Source: Mesorhabditis belari (Eukaryota; Nematoda; Chromadorea; Rhabditida; Rhabditidae). From it: DNA of 64,000 nucleotides. The position numbers and the translations under genes were made by a program. Positions 45,254-57,500 of this stretch are shown piece by piece (position 1 is the first letter of the stretch; every line of letters begins with the position of its first letter). The notes under the pieces were generated by a model. It saw only the letters and a program-made list of their open reading frames with translations, did not search any database and was not told where the DNA came from. The DNA lies in NCBI GenBank assembly GCA_958450365.1, contig CAUEEP010000667.1, positions 455,001-519,000 on the forward strand, given 5' to 3'.

Positions 45254-45640
45254 ATGTTGCGTTTTAGACATACCGTAAATGCTATTTTAGAACGGCACCC
45301 CAGTGTATGGTTTAGATTTGTAGTTATCCTAATCGTGTTTATTATGTTTGTTTTTTGTGTTTATTATTTGGCAATATGGATTCTTGAAAAGGAGCGAAAG
45401 AAAGCAAATGGAACGAAGCGGCTAATCGACCGGCTAATGCAGAGATTTTCTTCAAAAGAAGACACGGTTAGATGGAATCGTTTCTAAAGCGGCACCAATT
45501 TTTATCCTTCACGGATCAAAACTCATGGAAAATCTCAAATTTTCGATTATGATTTGGTGAGGGAAGCCGATAAAGAAAAGCCTCAATCGGTCATCTCCGT
45601 GACTTCTCAACGTGATGTTCGTGAAGAGATTGGATAACAT
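45254..45640 (+). CDS. Single-pass membrane protein, unknown family, interrupted by a stop
   Basis: Opens MLRFRHTVNAILERHPSVWF, followed by a hydrophobic segment (about residues 22-44, FVVILIVFIMFVFCVYYLAI) and a basic cytosolic stretch. The frame ends in TAA at 45485-45487, but the same frame continues open for about 50 codons (FYPSRIKTHGKSQIFDYDLV, then PQSVISVTSQRDV). A stop mutation or a short unrecognised intron is therefore possible. A later exon near 45727 could encode SSPSASDPREAKLMVKLRAT. No family recognised. Confidence 0.5.
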
Positions 45641-45950
45641 TTGCACACTAAATTTGATTTGTTTAAACTGCAATCCTTTCAACTAAATTCAAACTTTCTC
45701 TTTTCATTTCCATCTCTTATATAGAGTTCATCTCCATCAGCTAGCGATCCACGAGAAGCGAAATTGATGGTGAAATTGCGAGCGACGAGTTTCCAGCTAC
45801 ATACAAAACCGACTCCAAGGTTCTCACCGCAAAGCTAAAATTGGCTGGTTTGAGATTCTGTTTATCGGAAATATTACCCTTTTTTCAATCAACTAATCAT
45901 TAACCAATTGTCATTTTACCTTTGGGTAAGCGAACTCCAGTGAGTAGAGA
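45503..45950 (+). repeat. Direct repeat, unit 1 (exons of the membrane-protein gene)
   Basis: About 430 bp repeated at 47570-47950 with a few differences, including both putative exons and the intervening intron. Confidence 0.8.
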
Positions 45951-45999
45951 ATTGGACCTGGCTCTGAGGATCTCCAATTCTTCCAAAAAAAATCTTTGG

Positions 46000-46912
46000 C
46001 CAAGCTTGTGCCGATGATGGTCATTTGGATCCTTCTTAGGTCGCTACGATCTATTAGGTACGGAAAAAATTATTTGTGGGTCTCACTTTCCGGCGTCGCC
46101 TACGCGGCTGCAGATGCTTATTGACCTTGGGTCTTTTTATGTATTTGAGTATTTTTTCTCGATTTTCTTTTCTGTTTAACACTTTTGCTTAGACCTTCCT
46201 TAATAGTTTTTTTCAGGTTGTTTTACATCGAGGGAAAATCAAGACTTTCGCCTTCTCTTCTTGTATGAGTTCACGCTTGGCCACAATGCGTCAGAAGCGA
46301 CTTCGTTGAGCTTTCCGTAATTTACCGTCAGATGGGGGCGACAGGATAGGAACAAATATTGAAAAGTTGTAACTTTTTGTAGAAGTGAGATAGAGAAAGA
46401 GTCTTGTTGTAAGATGTGGAATGTATGAGAAGATCCATTTTTCCTGACAATAGCAGTGTACGATTTCAAAGTCCATGGTCGTTTCCGCGATTGGTACTCT
46501 TCAAAAGAGAAATTTACTTTATCAACCCGTTTTCCGAATAAACCGTTAAATAAAATTTTTGTGGTGAAGAAAACGATTGGTTTTTAAGAGTTCAAAATTC
46601 GCTTTTGGACCCAATTTCTCCAATATTAATTCTTTCAACACATTGGGAATCGTTGAAAAGGAAATCGATACCAAATTTGGCATTACTGAATAGCTTTTAC
46701 AAATAATAGATTTAGATATTCAAGAAATGTTAGCCAATTTTACCTTACGCGGGCAAGTGAAAAGTGGCGGGAAACCAATTTTCGTTCTGGGACCGAGAAA
46801 TCCCTCGTTGAAGCGACGCAGACGACGCGAATGTGTCCACATTGTGTCTCGTAGGAAAAACGGTATCTGGCACATAGCCCTTTAAGATAGGGCGACCGAG
46901 AATTCCCATTTT
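46000..46912. other. No gene recognised
   Basis: Contains short frames (e.g. minus 46469-46239) without support. May be spacer of the former 5S/SL1 repeat unit. Confidence 0.4.
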
Positions 46913-47010
46913 GGTTTAATTATCCAAGTTTGAGATTAGCGTTAACCCCAAGACCTTTCAAAAAGTGTCTTGAGAAACCCTTTGAAACCGAGCCCATAAA
47001 GGGAATCAAC
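46913..47010 (+). ncRNA. SL1-like spliced-leader RNA gene, probably degenerate
   Basis: Bases 46913-46934 match the 22-nt nematode SL1 leader except position 11 (C to T). The leader should be followed by a GT donor, but here GAG is followed by ATTAGC, so it may not trans-splice. The start GGTT(T)AA can pair with GTTAACC just downstream, and CCCTTT...AAAGGG forms a later hairpin. An AAAAATATGGA stretch near 46992 could be a weak Sm site. A truncated 5S rRNA lies just downstream on the opposite strand, the order known in nematode 5S/SL1 repeats. Confidence 0.6.
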
Positions 47011-47048
47011 AAAAATATGGAAACTGAAAGTGAAAGCTTCTGTGCTGT

Positions 47049-47118
47049 GAAAGCTTACGACACTGGGAATTCCCAAGCCATCTCCGATCCAAGTACTAAC
47101 CGAGCCTAACGTTGCTGA
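47049..47118 (-). rRNA. 5S rRNA, 3' portion (truncated)
   Basis: On the minus strand the sequence runs from GCAACGTT through GGTTAGTACTTGGATCGGAG to GTCGTAAGCTT, the 3' half of eukaryotic 5S rRNA including the TACTTGGATCGGAGA core. The 5' half is missing: the sequence breaks at a mariner terminal repeat (TTAGGTTGTCCCATAA) from 47119. Confidence 0.85.
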
Positions 47119-47350
47119 TTAGGTTGTCCCATAAAAAAATTGCCATTTTTTTTTCATTTGATTCGTATTCAGCGACAAATTAACACTTTCTCTTTCTGTT
47201 TTATTTTATTATACTGCCTTACACTTCTAGTTTTATGCGCTAAATTTTCTTTTTTAGAAACCAAAAACAGAAAAAGTTGTGATCGATCAAATGGCGCCGT
47301 CTCGTGAAGAAATCCATAAACACCTGTATCAACGATATTTGAGAAGGATT
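47119..47350 (+). mobile_element. mariner 5' fragment inserted in 5S rDNA
   Basis: Begins TTAGGTTGTCCCATAAAAAA and includes a mariner-like N-terminus (MAPSREEIHKHLYQRYLRR). The rest of the element is missing; a second 5S fragment follows. Confidence 0.65.
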
Positions 47351-47364
47351 TCGGCGAAAAGCAA

Positions 47365-47418
47365 AAAGCTTACGACACTTGGGATTTTCAAGCTGTCTCC
47401 GATCCAAGTACTAACCGA
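47365..47418 (-). rRNA. 5S rRNA, second 3' fragment
   Basis: Minus strand: GGTTAGTACTTGGATCGGAG...GTCGTAAGCTTT. Shorter than the fragment at 47049-47118 and slightly different (AAAATCCCAA), so it is a separate 5S-derived piece or a duplicated tail. Confidence 0.75.
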
Positions 47419-47569
47419 TTTACTCTTCCAATCTAAAACTAATAGAAAGATCCTCAACAATGCTGTTTTAACAATTTTATCGTTGGTAAAACCAGCCTGA
47501 ATGTCGAGTCGCTTTATTTGCATTTCTTGCAATAGAAAATTCTCAACTCGAACTCAGAGAACACCAAAT

Positions 47570-47985
47570 TCTTTATCCTTCACTGATCAAAACTCATGGA
47601 AAATCTCAAATCTTCGATCTTGATTTGGTGAGGGAAAGCCGATAAAGAAAAGCCTCAATCGGTCATCTCCGTGACTTCTCAACGTGATGTTCGTGAAGAG
47701 ATTGGATAACATTTGCACACTAAATTTGATTTTTTTTCTGTAATCCTTTCAATTAAATTCAAACTTTCTCTTTTCATTTCCATCTCTTATATAGAGTTCA
47801 TCTCCATCAGCTAGCGATCCACGAGAAGCGAAATTGATGGTGAAATTGCGAGCGACGAGTTTCCAGCTACATACAAAACCGACCCCAAGGTTCTCACCGC
47901 AAAGCTAAAATTGGCTGGTTTGAGATTCTGTTTATCGGAAATATTACCGTTTATAAAGCAGTGAATAGAGAATTGGCTCTGAGGG
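47570..47985 (+). pseudogene. Partial duplicate of the membrane-protein gene 3' exons
   Basis: Repeats 45503-45950. An extra A in 'gagggaaagccg' shifts the frame that is open in unit 1 (VREADKEKP), so this copy is a pseudogene. Confidence 0.7.
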
Positions 47986-49415
47986 TCTCCAATTCTGCAT
48001 ATCAGCCACTTTTTCCCACGGACACTTGCAAACTGAAAACGGATTTACTTTGGGAAACTATCGTACCCTATCGTACTCTACCAGCCACTACTGTAAACTT
48101 GTCTTTTTCTATCCAATCTATCTACTTTTATTTTCTTTTTCTGATGGATATCGAAAGATACAAAAAGTGAATCGATTCGATAACAATAAGAAACAAGAAT
48201 AGGGTTGTTTTCAAGAGTTGACACTTTTTAGAAACCGTATTATTTGAGGGAAACACACTAGTCGATTACGGTAGAAACACTCACTAACGTTCGCATTTTC
48301 CACACAATCTAAGCCCCGCCCCTTTTTGCCAATGGCTGCGCACAGACGGACGGACGGACGTCTCTTCTGCTTTATATATAGTAGATCCACACAAAGAATA
48401 GTTGTAAACTTGTAAAATGCAAACTTCAGGCGTTAATTGAGATAAAATCCTAAAGTTTATGGAGTTATAATCGTTTTTGAACAATTTCATTTTGAAAACT
48501 TCCACAGAGCTTTTGATAAAGTCAGATTCGAAAAAGAAAAGTGATTTCATTAAATTCAATGAGTCTGTTATCAGTAAAATGACAAAGACATCAGAAGAAA
48601 GCTCCTTTGAGTGTTTTTGTTGACAAAATTTAGCTAATAGAGATAATTTCTGTGTGGTCGAAAAGAAAAGCTCAAACTCAAATCTTGTAAACAAACTCCA
48701 TTTTGCGCACTCGTTTCTTCGTCTTTTCTCGTTGTTTTGTGTGAGCAAGGAAGAATTGAGGCGTCAAAAAGAGTGCGTTTACAAATTTGAGCACAAAATA
48801 CATCAAAGCTTCCACAAGATTGAATATCTTTTTGTTTTGACGTAGAATGTTTAAAGCTAGATGACAAACTGTACGGAGACGTAAAACTAGGAATTTATAA
48901 TAAAATTATTCAACTTCAAAGCTTTCTACTTTAGAAAATCTTGGAACTTTCGTCATTTTTCTTTGAAACGGAGCTTTTCGTACTCGCTAATGGCTAGGAA
49001 ACGCTCTTTCAAAAGAGAATGACAAACTTTCCGAAGCTTGCTAGAGTTCTAGAGTGAAAATCTTTGAAAACAAATAGTATCTTTACGGTTTTTCTTGTAG
49101 ATACTAGATTACTAAACCCGGCTTTAATAAACTTCAGGAATTTCGTTTCGAGAATTTTAACAATAACTTGACTAATGTCATCGGTAAGTATTTTTTCGAA
49201 AATTTGTATTGAGAAAAGTTAAAATTCAACTTATCTATATAACAATTTGCAATTTTTTTAATGTTTAAACTTTATTTAAAAAACAAGAATGAATAACTAA
49301 CAACAAACAAAAAATGTTACAAAACAGAGCCATTCAAACATTAATTTCTTCGAATAATTGAAAGACGACTTAATAAATCTAGGAAATCAGTTCTAGCATT
49401 AATGCTAGCACGAGT
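47986..49415. other. No gene recognised; GC-rich island at 48300-48365
   Basis: Holds a minus-strand frame (48748-48284) without family or splice support. The stretch 48300-48365 is unusually GC-rich (repeated CCGT/ACGG units and a CGCCCC run) next to TTTATATATAG. Confidence 0.45.
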
Positions 49416-49549
49416 TGCTACAATAGCTTGCAACTTTAAGACAAGGTGACGTCGATTTGGAGTGGATTAAGACCTAGAACTAGCTACAATAGCTTGCAAC
49501 GTTAAGAGAAGGTGACGTCGATTTGGAGTGGGTTGAGACTAGGAATTCT
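49416..49549. repeat. Tandem duplication, 67-bp period
   Basis: Units 49416-49482 and 49483-49549 share 'gctacaatagcttgcaac' and 'aaggtgacgtcgatttggag'. Confidence 0.85.
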
Positions 49550-49559
49550 TGCACAATCA

Positions 49560-50315
49560 ATAGATCTCATTGTTTCGAGACGAGTTAAGCATTTGAAAAC
49601 ATCGCTGAGTTGAATTTTTCGTGTTCCATCGAGGTCGTCGGTGCATCGTTGGATGACTTTTCTGGGAATACTCCTGAGATTTGTGCGCTTCTTTTCCCAA
49701 ATAGATCCCTGGAAATTGGATTGTAATTAGATTTTTGGGAAATTGAAATCTGCGGAAAGCTAGTGTAAGTAACGCCGAATAGCCAAAACTATTGCAACGT
49801 ACTCTAGGATTGTCTTTTTGCCGTTTTTACGCTTAAATCCAAAAATTCAATACGTTTTCCAACAGGACAAGGCATCGTTCCACGACAGTCGTCACATCAA
49901 GTTGTTTATGCTCTAAAGGAATCAACAGATTCGAGTGGCCAGCTTGATACCGGACCTCAAGCCGTGCGAAAACTTATGCGGAATCATCGTCCGAGTCATG
50001 AACAGCACAACCGACAATATTCTGACGCTTTTGCACTCAGGGCGGCGGCTCAGTTTGTATGGAACAACCTCGACGCGTCTACTCTTCTGCTCTTCGCTTC
50101 TATTCTCTGGTCGCAAGTATGAAACCGAGTTGAGTCTCTGTGAATGTATAACCGACAAGTACCAAAAATCGAACTAGTAAGGCAAATTATGGATCAATAC
50201 CTTTTTTTGAGGCTTTCTGTCTAAATCTGAGATCTCTTTTTGAAGTTTTAATATTATATTCGTTTTCTTGGAATCGATGATTTTAGGGGGTGTCACATAG
50301 TTTTGTCCCGCACTG
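49560..50315 (+). mobile_element. Tc3-like element remnant, inverted partner of 9735-10523
   Basis: Shares with 9735-10523 the sequences around the second Asp (TTTTCCAACAGGACAA) and the C-terminal region near 50010-50110. It ends GGGTGTCACATAGTTTTGTC..GCACTG at 50315 followed by TA, a Tc-type terminal repeat not found in the other copy. Frames are broken. Confidence 0.7.
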
Positions 50316-51349
50316 TATACGTGAAATTTTTCTTTGCATTATTCTTTCCATTTGCTTATTGCTTTGCAGGCAAATGGCTAAATTTCAAGGTCTTTTACCT
50401 GCTGACACTTCCGTGGGATCTTCCAATAAACGAAAGTTTTATGTTTAGCGAACAATAGTTGAACTGAATTTTTCAAGCTAAAGGTTTCTGGACGAGTGGT
50501 AGCTCATTTAATTTTGCTGGCTTTCATTACATTAAAAAGGTTAAATTATGTAAAAGAGACAGAGTAACGAATTTTTATTATTTTGTTGAATCAGTTGCCG
50601 TTATTACTTTCCTCGAGACGACTCTTTTGCACATGAAACGAGCTACGAGCTAAAAAAAGCGAGATCTAAATTCACAAAGCTCAACCCCATAATGTGACGC
50701 GATCGTTGACCGAAACCTCCTCCTTCTAAAGTGAATTTTGTTGCAAATTTTATCTAGTTTCTAAAAATCATAATGGTTTTTCTGAATTTTTTAAGCCTGG
50801 AAAGTTATGAACTCAAAACTCCAAAAAGCCTGTTTTTTTTATGCAAACTGGGGATTTCCGATCTCGAAAACGGTAAGACATATTAACAAACGGTTTAAAT
50901 TTTGGAATTCAACATAACTAAGTTATTATAAATACATATACAGACTGTTCGTGAACTTTAGTTTTTGTGTCGTATTTGAAAGTTGGTTCAAACTTTTGCC
51001 CACCTGGAAAAGCAGTCATAGAGAAAAACAACACAAACAAAATTTAAATGTTTACTTTCATAAAAACAGTTATGCTATATAAAAACTAGAGTGAAAATGC
51101 TATTTACCACAAGTTTTCTAGAGAAAAAATGGCGCTATTGATGTTGTTGCGATGCCGTTAGCAAAGGAGAATGGGTGAGGCCAAACTTTTGACCACTACT
51201 GTATGTATGTTCTACACAAAAAAAGACACCGACATTGCAGCTTTCAATTTTTATTTCCAAATTTTAGTCGATAGACAATTTTGTTTTTATAAGCCTGAAT
51301 ATTGATGCAAACGATTTTCAGTTAGTTTGCGAAAATCTTTTGAAAAAAA
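50316..51349. other. Non-coding block conserved with 8020-8540 (inverted)
   Basis: From about 50640 it matches copy A's flank in reverse. It has a Tc1-like end (...AAACTTTTGACCACTACTG) at about 51202 before TA. No gene seen. Confidence 0.6.
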
Positions 51350-51650
51350 TTTGAGAAAAATGAAGCTTTTTATTAGCACCTGGGGTATTTGGCTTGTTGA
51401 TAAGGGAAGGCAAGAGAAAAAAGATGAAGAAAGAGCTTTTTTCAATAGATAAAGCGGCAAAGAAGACCAGAATTTTGACTTACTCGATGACGAAAATCTT
51501 TTTAAAAGAATTTGAGAAAAATAAAGCTCTTTATGAGCACCTGGGGTATTGGCTTGCTGATAAGGGAAGGCAAGAGAAAAAAGATGAAGAAAGAGCTTTT
51601 TTTGAATAGATAAAGTGGCAAAGAAGACGAAAATTTTGACTTATTTACTG
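51350..51650. repeat. Two-unit tandem repeat, copy C flank
   Basis: Inverted counterpart of 7587-7905. The plus-strand frame 51394-51609 reads through both units (YWLADKGRQEKKDEERAFF repeated), but is probably a by-product of the repeat. Confidence 0.65.
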
Positions 51651-51836
51651 ACGCGTTTGGTTACATTTTCCACCGTTTTGTACTCGGATTTGCAGCATTC
51701 TTTTCTAGAGAATGGGAGGAAAGCGACTGAAAGGCGTTACCGTTGAACCGAATCACCGCAACCCTTCTTCTCGTGCGTCTTGGGGTGATCGATGCTCTAA
51801 GGAAACACTGCTGGATGGAAGTCGCCCAGGTAGCTA

Positions 51837-53708
51837 CAGTCATGTGCAAAAGTCTTTTTTCATTCAATTTTCTATTCGTAATTCTAAGACACGTGATTGA
51901 TCCGAAACCATCCCAGTAAATGTGCTTTTCCTCCATTTGAGAGAGTCACAACGCGGGCCATCCAACGTTTGCTTTTGTATACTAGCGAATTATCTTGCTT
52001 TTGTGTACTGGCGAAAGAAACCATCCTGGATTCATCGAAGCAGTCGCAAATGGAAGTAGGCATCTGTATATCAATATACTGGCGGGAATTCATTGTTTAA
52101 AAAATTAAAAAGTTTCATCAACTTTTTTTTGATAAAGTCCATGGCTATTTGAAGTTATTAATAGTTTTAGGTACATAAATATATGTACAATTTATTTACA
52201 CGAACGTTATCGCTCAACAACACTTATTCATCGAGAAAAAAATATAATTGTCAAAACATCCCTGAAAATCGTGATGCAAAAGCCTTCACACATTTGCAGA
52301 AATTTTATTATTTTCGTTCGCTTCATATTTACTGGTACTATTTTATTTTTTTAGATGCCAGGAGCGTACTTGTCAACTCCGGATAAAGAAAGGATTGTGG
52401 AGGCAAGGATGGAAGGAATGCCACGACAAGGCGTTGCTTGCCTCTTAGAATGTACGCCCAGAACAGTTTCTCTTGTTATGGCAAAAATGATGCGTCTGGA
52501 AATGTAGACAGATGTAGGAAAAAGGGACGGCCGAGGATTACAACAAAGAATGAAGACCAATTCCTTAGGGGAGCTTTCAGGAAGGATCCGAATTTGGCGT
52601 TGAACGATGGAGCCATTCTTTTCAAGCAAACTTCAAACAAGAATATTTCCCGCTGGACCTTGCATCAACGCTTGCTTCAAGCAGCATTGTATGCTAGAAG
52701 ACCTGCTTTCAAGCCATGATGACAGTCAAACACAGGAGACAACGCCTTCAATTGGCTCGAACCTATGCAAATTAGATAATCGATGATTGAGCCCGAGTGA
52801 TTTTTGTTGATGATACAAAAGTTGATATTTTTTACTGCAAATCGAAATCATCTGATCCGACATCCAATTGGAAACTCAGGTACTTGCAACCTACGGTGAA
52901 AACAGGCGGTGGTTCAATTATGCGTTTCGGTAACGATAATTTTCTTTTTATGCAGCCCATCGTGATTTCTTTCGTGCGATGTGTAAAAGTTCAACGGGTT
53001 CGCTTGTCCGCGTAAAGTGAACAATGGATTCCCGTCAATATATTGAAATATTGGACAGATGTCTACTTCCATTTGCGACTGCTTCCATGAATCCAGGATG
53101 GTTTCTTTATCAAGATAATTCGCTAGTATACAAAAGCAAACGTTGGATGGCCCGCGTTGTGACTCTCTCAAATGGATGAAAAGTACATTTACTAGGATGG
53201 TTTCGGATCATTCACGTGACTTTGATCAAATCTCCACCGTTCTCACCACCATTCTCACCGGATTTAAATGTTATCGAGAATTTACGGAGCCTATTTGAAA
53301 TCGAAATTGCGAGGAAAACTATTCAATTCTAAAGTCGAGCTATGGTTTTACATCAGAAAAATTTGGAGCAAGATTGGACCTGGAATTCTTGATGAATTAA
53401 TTGCATCGATGCCTACTCGTATTAGAGAAGTACTTTTGGCAAAAGAAGGAGAGACTAAGTATTGATTAAAGCTTAATTTCGTTTTGTGTGAAAAGACTTT
53501 TGCACCACGAATTTCAGGGGTGTTTTGACAATTATATATTTTTTTCGATGAATAAGTGTTGCATAGCGATAACGTTTGTATAAATGAATTGTACATATAT
53601 TTATGTAACTAAAACTATTAATAGTTTAAAGATAGCCATGAACTTTATCAAAGAAAATTGATGAAACTTTTTAGAAAATTGCATCTGAAAAGACTTTTGC
53701 ACATGAGG
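51837..53708 (+). mobile_element. Tc1-like transposon, rearranged, copy C
   Basis: Flanked by TA (51835-51836, 53709-53710) with ends CAGTCATGTGCAAAAGTC and ...GCACATGAGG (mutated). Plus-strand transposase pieces: ATG near 52356 (MPGAYLSTPDKERIVEAR), a frameshift, GRPRITTKNEDQFLRGAF, VDDTKVDIFYCKSKS (first Asp), and the C-terminus from 53268 (LSRIYGAYLKSKLRGKLF; IASMPTRIREVLLAKEGETKY is 21 residues). It has the same inverted internal segment at its start as the copy at 5499-7389. Confidence 0.82.
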
Positions 53709-53936
53709 TAAATTCTGAATTGCAAAATTTTGTTTTGCTTTTTAATTCTCACGAAATATCTGAATCTTTCGACTCATGCATTTGTTTCGCAAAGAAATTG
53801 CAGCCACGAATCAATGCATTGGCAAAATGTTTTCTTTTTAAAAAATAGACTCGAGAAATAACCTAATGTCCAATCGTCATGTTGGGGTAATTGCCATTAT
53901 TCTGGTGGAAAAGTGCGAGCAAAAGAGGATGCAGAA

Positions 53937-54350
53937 TAGAATTGCTTATCGATATTATCGATACAAACGGCATGCTCATATTTGACCGTTTAGATCTCAG
54001 TTTCTAGCTATCAATCTGGAAATTATTTCATTGGAAAGCTAAGAATGTGAGCTTTTGATTGCTATCTAACACACAGCAAATTCTGATAGGTGAGTGCCTT
54101 ACACAGGTTAACAATACTTATCAATACTCAAATATCGATAAGGATTAATCAATAATCGATACTTTCGATATCGATAAGTATCATAAGGTTGATGAGGTGC
54201 TTACTCATTAAAAGTCGCTATGTACAAAATAGCAATCAAAAGCTGACATTCTTAGCCTTCCAATGAAACAATTTCCAGATTGATAGCTGTTCTAGAAACT
54301 GTCAAACATGAGCATGCCGTTTGTATCGATAATATGGATAAGCAACTCTA
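53937..54350. mobile_element. hAT-like MITE, copy C (best preserved)
   Basis: A 414-bp element with ends TAGAATTGCTTATC and TAGAGTTGCTTATC. Flanking octamers ATGCAGAA (53929-53936) and GTGCAGAA (54351-54358) match at 7 of 8. Long inverted arms with TATCGATA. No coding capacity. Confidence 0.75.
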
Positions 54351-54521
54351 GTGCAGAATGAACTTCCCCTTGGGGAAAAAAATGCTCCCTATCGATAAGG
54401 TAAACAGGAAAAAAGTTACATAAAGGAAAACGATCTCTAACTATTTCATGGTTGGTTTGTATTTATATTCATCTAAGATCTACCGTAACGCTTTGGCTAT
54501 TTTGCAGAAATGTGTTATTCG

Positions 54522-57500
54522 ATGCCTGACGTTATTGTTAAAGGTTCCTCGACCCCTCTTCTTCCGCTTCCCGATCGAAATCAGTCATCATTAAGTGCAG
54601 GTAACTTATGGGATAAATCTAGGGAACTACGTCAAAGCTTGGCCTTTGAACTGTTTTTCTTAAAGGTGATCCAGCTACCCCATTGTCTAATGAAGAGGAG
54701 CCGCCAGAAGCCCAAATGGAAGAGAACGACGACCAGGTGAGATCAACCAACAAAGTAATCAGTGCAAAATTCTTCAGCTATCGCCTCTTCACAAAGTCAT
54801 CCAAAACTATGATTCCGGGGACACTGTCACTGACAAAACTATCAATCAAATGATGGAAATCTTTCAGGATAAAGACGAAGAGCAAACGTGGGAGCTGAAC
54901 TTTTGAGTCCAAAGTACTGAGCCCGTTGCAAATGTCTAAGTTATAGAAAGGCAATCGCGAATGCAAAAACGAAGAAAAGAAGGACACCGCTTCATTTTGC
55001 AGCCTCACTTCAATCAACAAACGGTAACAAAGATCTAAAGTGTTTAATGGCATTGTTATTTCAGATGACATGACTCCAAGAGAAATCGTCAGAATGCTGA
55101 TAGAGAAGAAGGGGTTTCATTTCAGCTTAAAGATGTCTTTTCAACAAAAAAAGCTTTAGTGAAACAGATGCGGTCGACGATTCTGGCATGACCCCTTTGC
55201 ATTGTGCGGCTTACTGGAATAATTTGGGCGCGGCTAAGGCTCTGATTGAACACTTTTTAACGCAAGGAGATATATACGCGACAAAAATCTTTCAAGTTAA
55301 GAAAATGATATCAAATAGTTGTAAATTCTGTTCAGAAATTGGATCTTAAGAATAGAACGCCCTTTGTGGTGGCTTGTGCGCAGAAGTCAAAAAAAGTTGT
55401 GGGTTTTTTGAAAAAAATTTTATTGCTTGAGAAAAACATTGAACCATCCGTTTAGTACACGCTTTTTCTAAAACATAAGGAGTTGTTCGCGGCTAGCTTG
55501 CAACAGGATCACTACGGCAACACATTTCTACACTATCTTGCCAGATCTGAGCGAAGCATTGTTGCTGATTTCGAAAGTGTCGGTAAGCAAGTTCTTTTTA
55601 AACAGCAATGATCACTGCTCTCAGATGAATGGTGGAAAGCAAATGTCCAAAACAACGACGGTGTCACTCCGCTGAAAATTCTCGTCGAGAGGGGATTCTC
55701 AGAAATCGTTGAAAAGTATGCTGAAAAGATACAGTCGACTCTCGATAGTAAATCACTTTTGAAAACCCCCGACAAAACGCTTAAGAAAATACAAGGGCAA
55801 AAAGCTCGATAGTAAATCACTTAATAGTAAATCACTTTTGGAGAATTTCTCCAATAGTAAACACGTAGCTTGGGGTGCGACCCGCTTTAACCTTATCAAC
55901 GAGGATGATTCTGCTTAAGAATGGCCGAAAAGCACAAAAGGTTAAAAGGGTTTCCCCAAAAGCGCTTACAACGTAACAAGAACACGTAGTATCCAACATA
56001 AGATTAATACTCTTGAGAAGAGTACAGATCTGATTGATACTACGTCGATGGTGACACAAATGTTAGTAAAACCAATCTCTCTACAATGTTAAACCAGTTA
56101 TCAAAACAGGATTTAAAACCTGAGGGGAGGATAAAGTAAAGTGAATCTATAACGTTACTGTTTATTAGTACAAAACCAGAATGCAACAATACCTATTAAA
56201 AAAAGAAACAACAAAGTCCGCCCAGAAAAGAAAGCAAAAGCCACCCGCCGAGCAAAAAAAATAATTTCGGGAAGGGAGAAAAAGACGAAAAATGCGATGC
56301 GAATAATTGCAAAATAGGAACGCAAATAGGAAGGAAACGGACGCGACCACGTGTATTTAATGCTTGAACGTAAATCATTGATTTTTAAGCAAAATTTTGC
56401 ATGTTGCAGCTGCAAAATCTACATTTTATTTACTATCCAAGCAAAATATTCAGCCAAACGATTGAAACCGAAAACGAAAATGAGCATTCAACAGCAAATT
56501 CATTCATTCAAATCCATTTCATTACATATTATTAAGAATTTTTGAGTAAGTAAATCTCATAGTAAATCGCTAACTCTTGCCAAAGTTCGCATATTTTACG
56601 ATAAAAGCTTACAACTGCTTATATGCTTACATTGTTGTTTACAATCAGCTGCTATTCTAATTTTCTAGTCAAGAAAAACAGTTTTGAAAAGTTGAATTCC
56701 CGCAAAGCCTAGTGTTTACTAGTGTTTAAGCATTTAAACGTCGTGTTAAAGCCAAAAAATGGTATTTATCAGCTTATTCACAATGTTTTTAAAGTTTTTA
56801 GGACTGATTAGTCAAAACTCTCGATAGTAAATCATTTTTGGAGAATCCCTTCATGATTTAATATCGAGCGTCGACTGTAGTTGCCTGCAAAGAAAGTGTT
56901 TAGAATGTGCGATGGGCTTTGTCAGAATCGCGAAAAGGTGGATATCACTCCGTCTGCAGATGATTTTACCAAAAAAAAGAAGATTAGAAAGTTTGCAAAA
57001 CGTCCAATTTATTAGAGGGAATTGTTTAGAGACAATGGACACCTGCTGCACCTTGCTGCCAGTGTCGGAAATCTTCAATCGTTCGTTGCGCTCCGTTATA
57101 AGGTAATCCTACGGCGAAAGTCGAATAACTTTTCCAGAATATCTTTTGTTACAATCACTTGTACATATTCTTAAAAGAGGTATTCTGCTACCTCCTTATA
57201 TATAATATCAAAGAATACATACTTGGGAAGTTTGAAAATATGAAAAATATTCGGACTTATCAGAGACTTTCTTCTAAAAACCATTTCACTTTTATTAGCA
57301 TTTTCTATTCTTATTCAATCAATTCATTTTTGAATTGTAATTCTTAGGTTCTAAACTATCTACTAATATCAAAGATTCTACTATAAACAAATCTTCGTTT
57401 TTTTTTCACACACTTTTCATCTTTCATTATAATATTATGCAACGAAAAGTGAAAAAATCTATGGTGAAATAAAAGGGATTTTCGGTACTTTCCCTAAATA

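Noticed and set aside
48284..48748. A 154-residue minus-strand frame as a gene.
   Set aside because: No recognisable domain, low-complexity composition and no splice or start context; it overlaps a GC-rich repeat.
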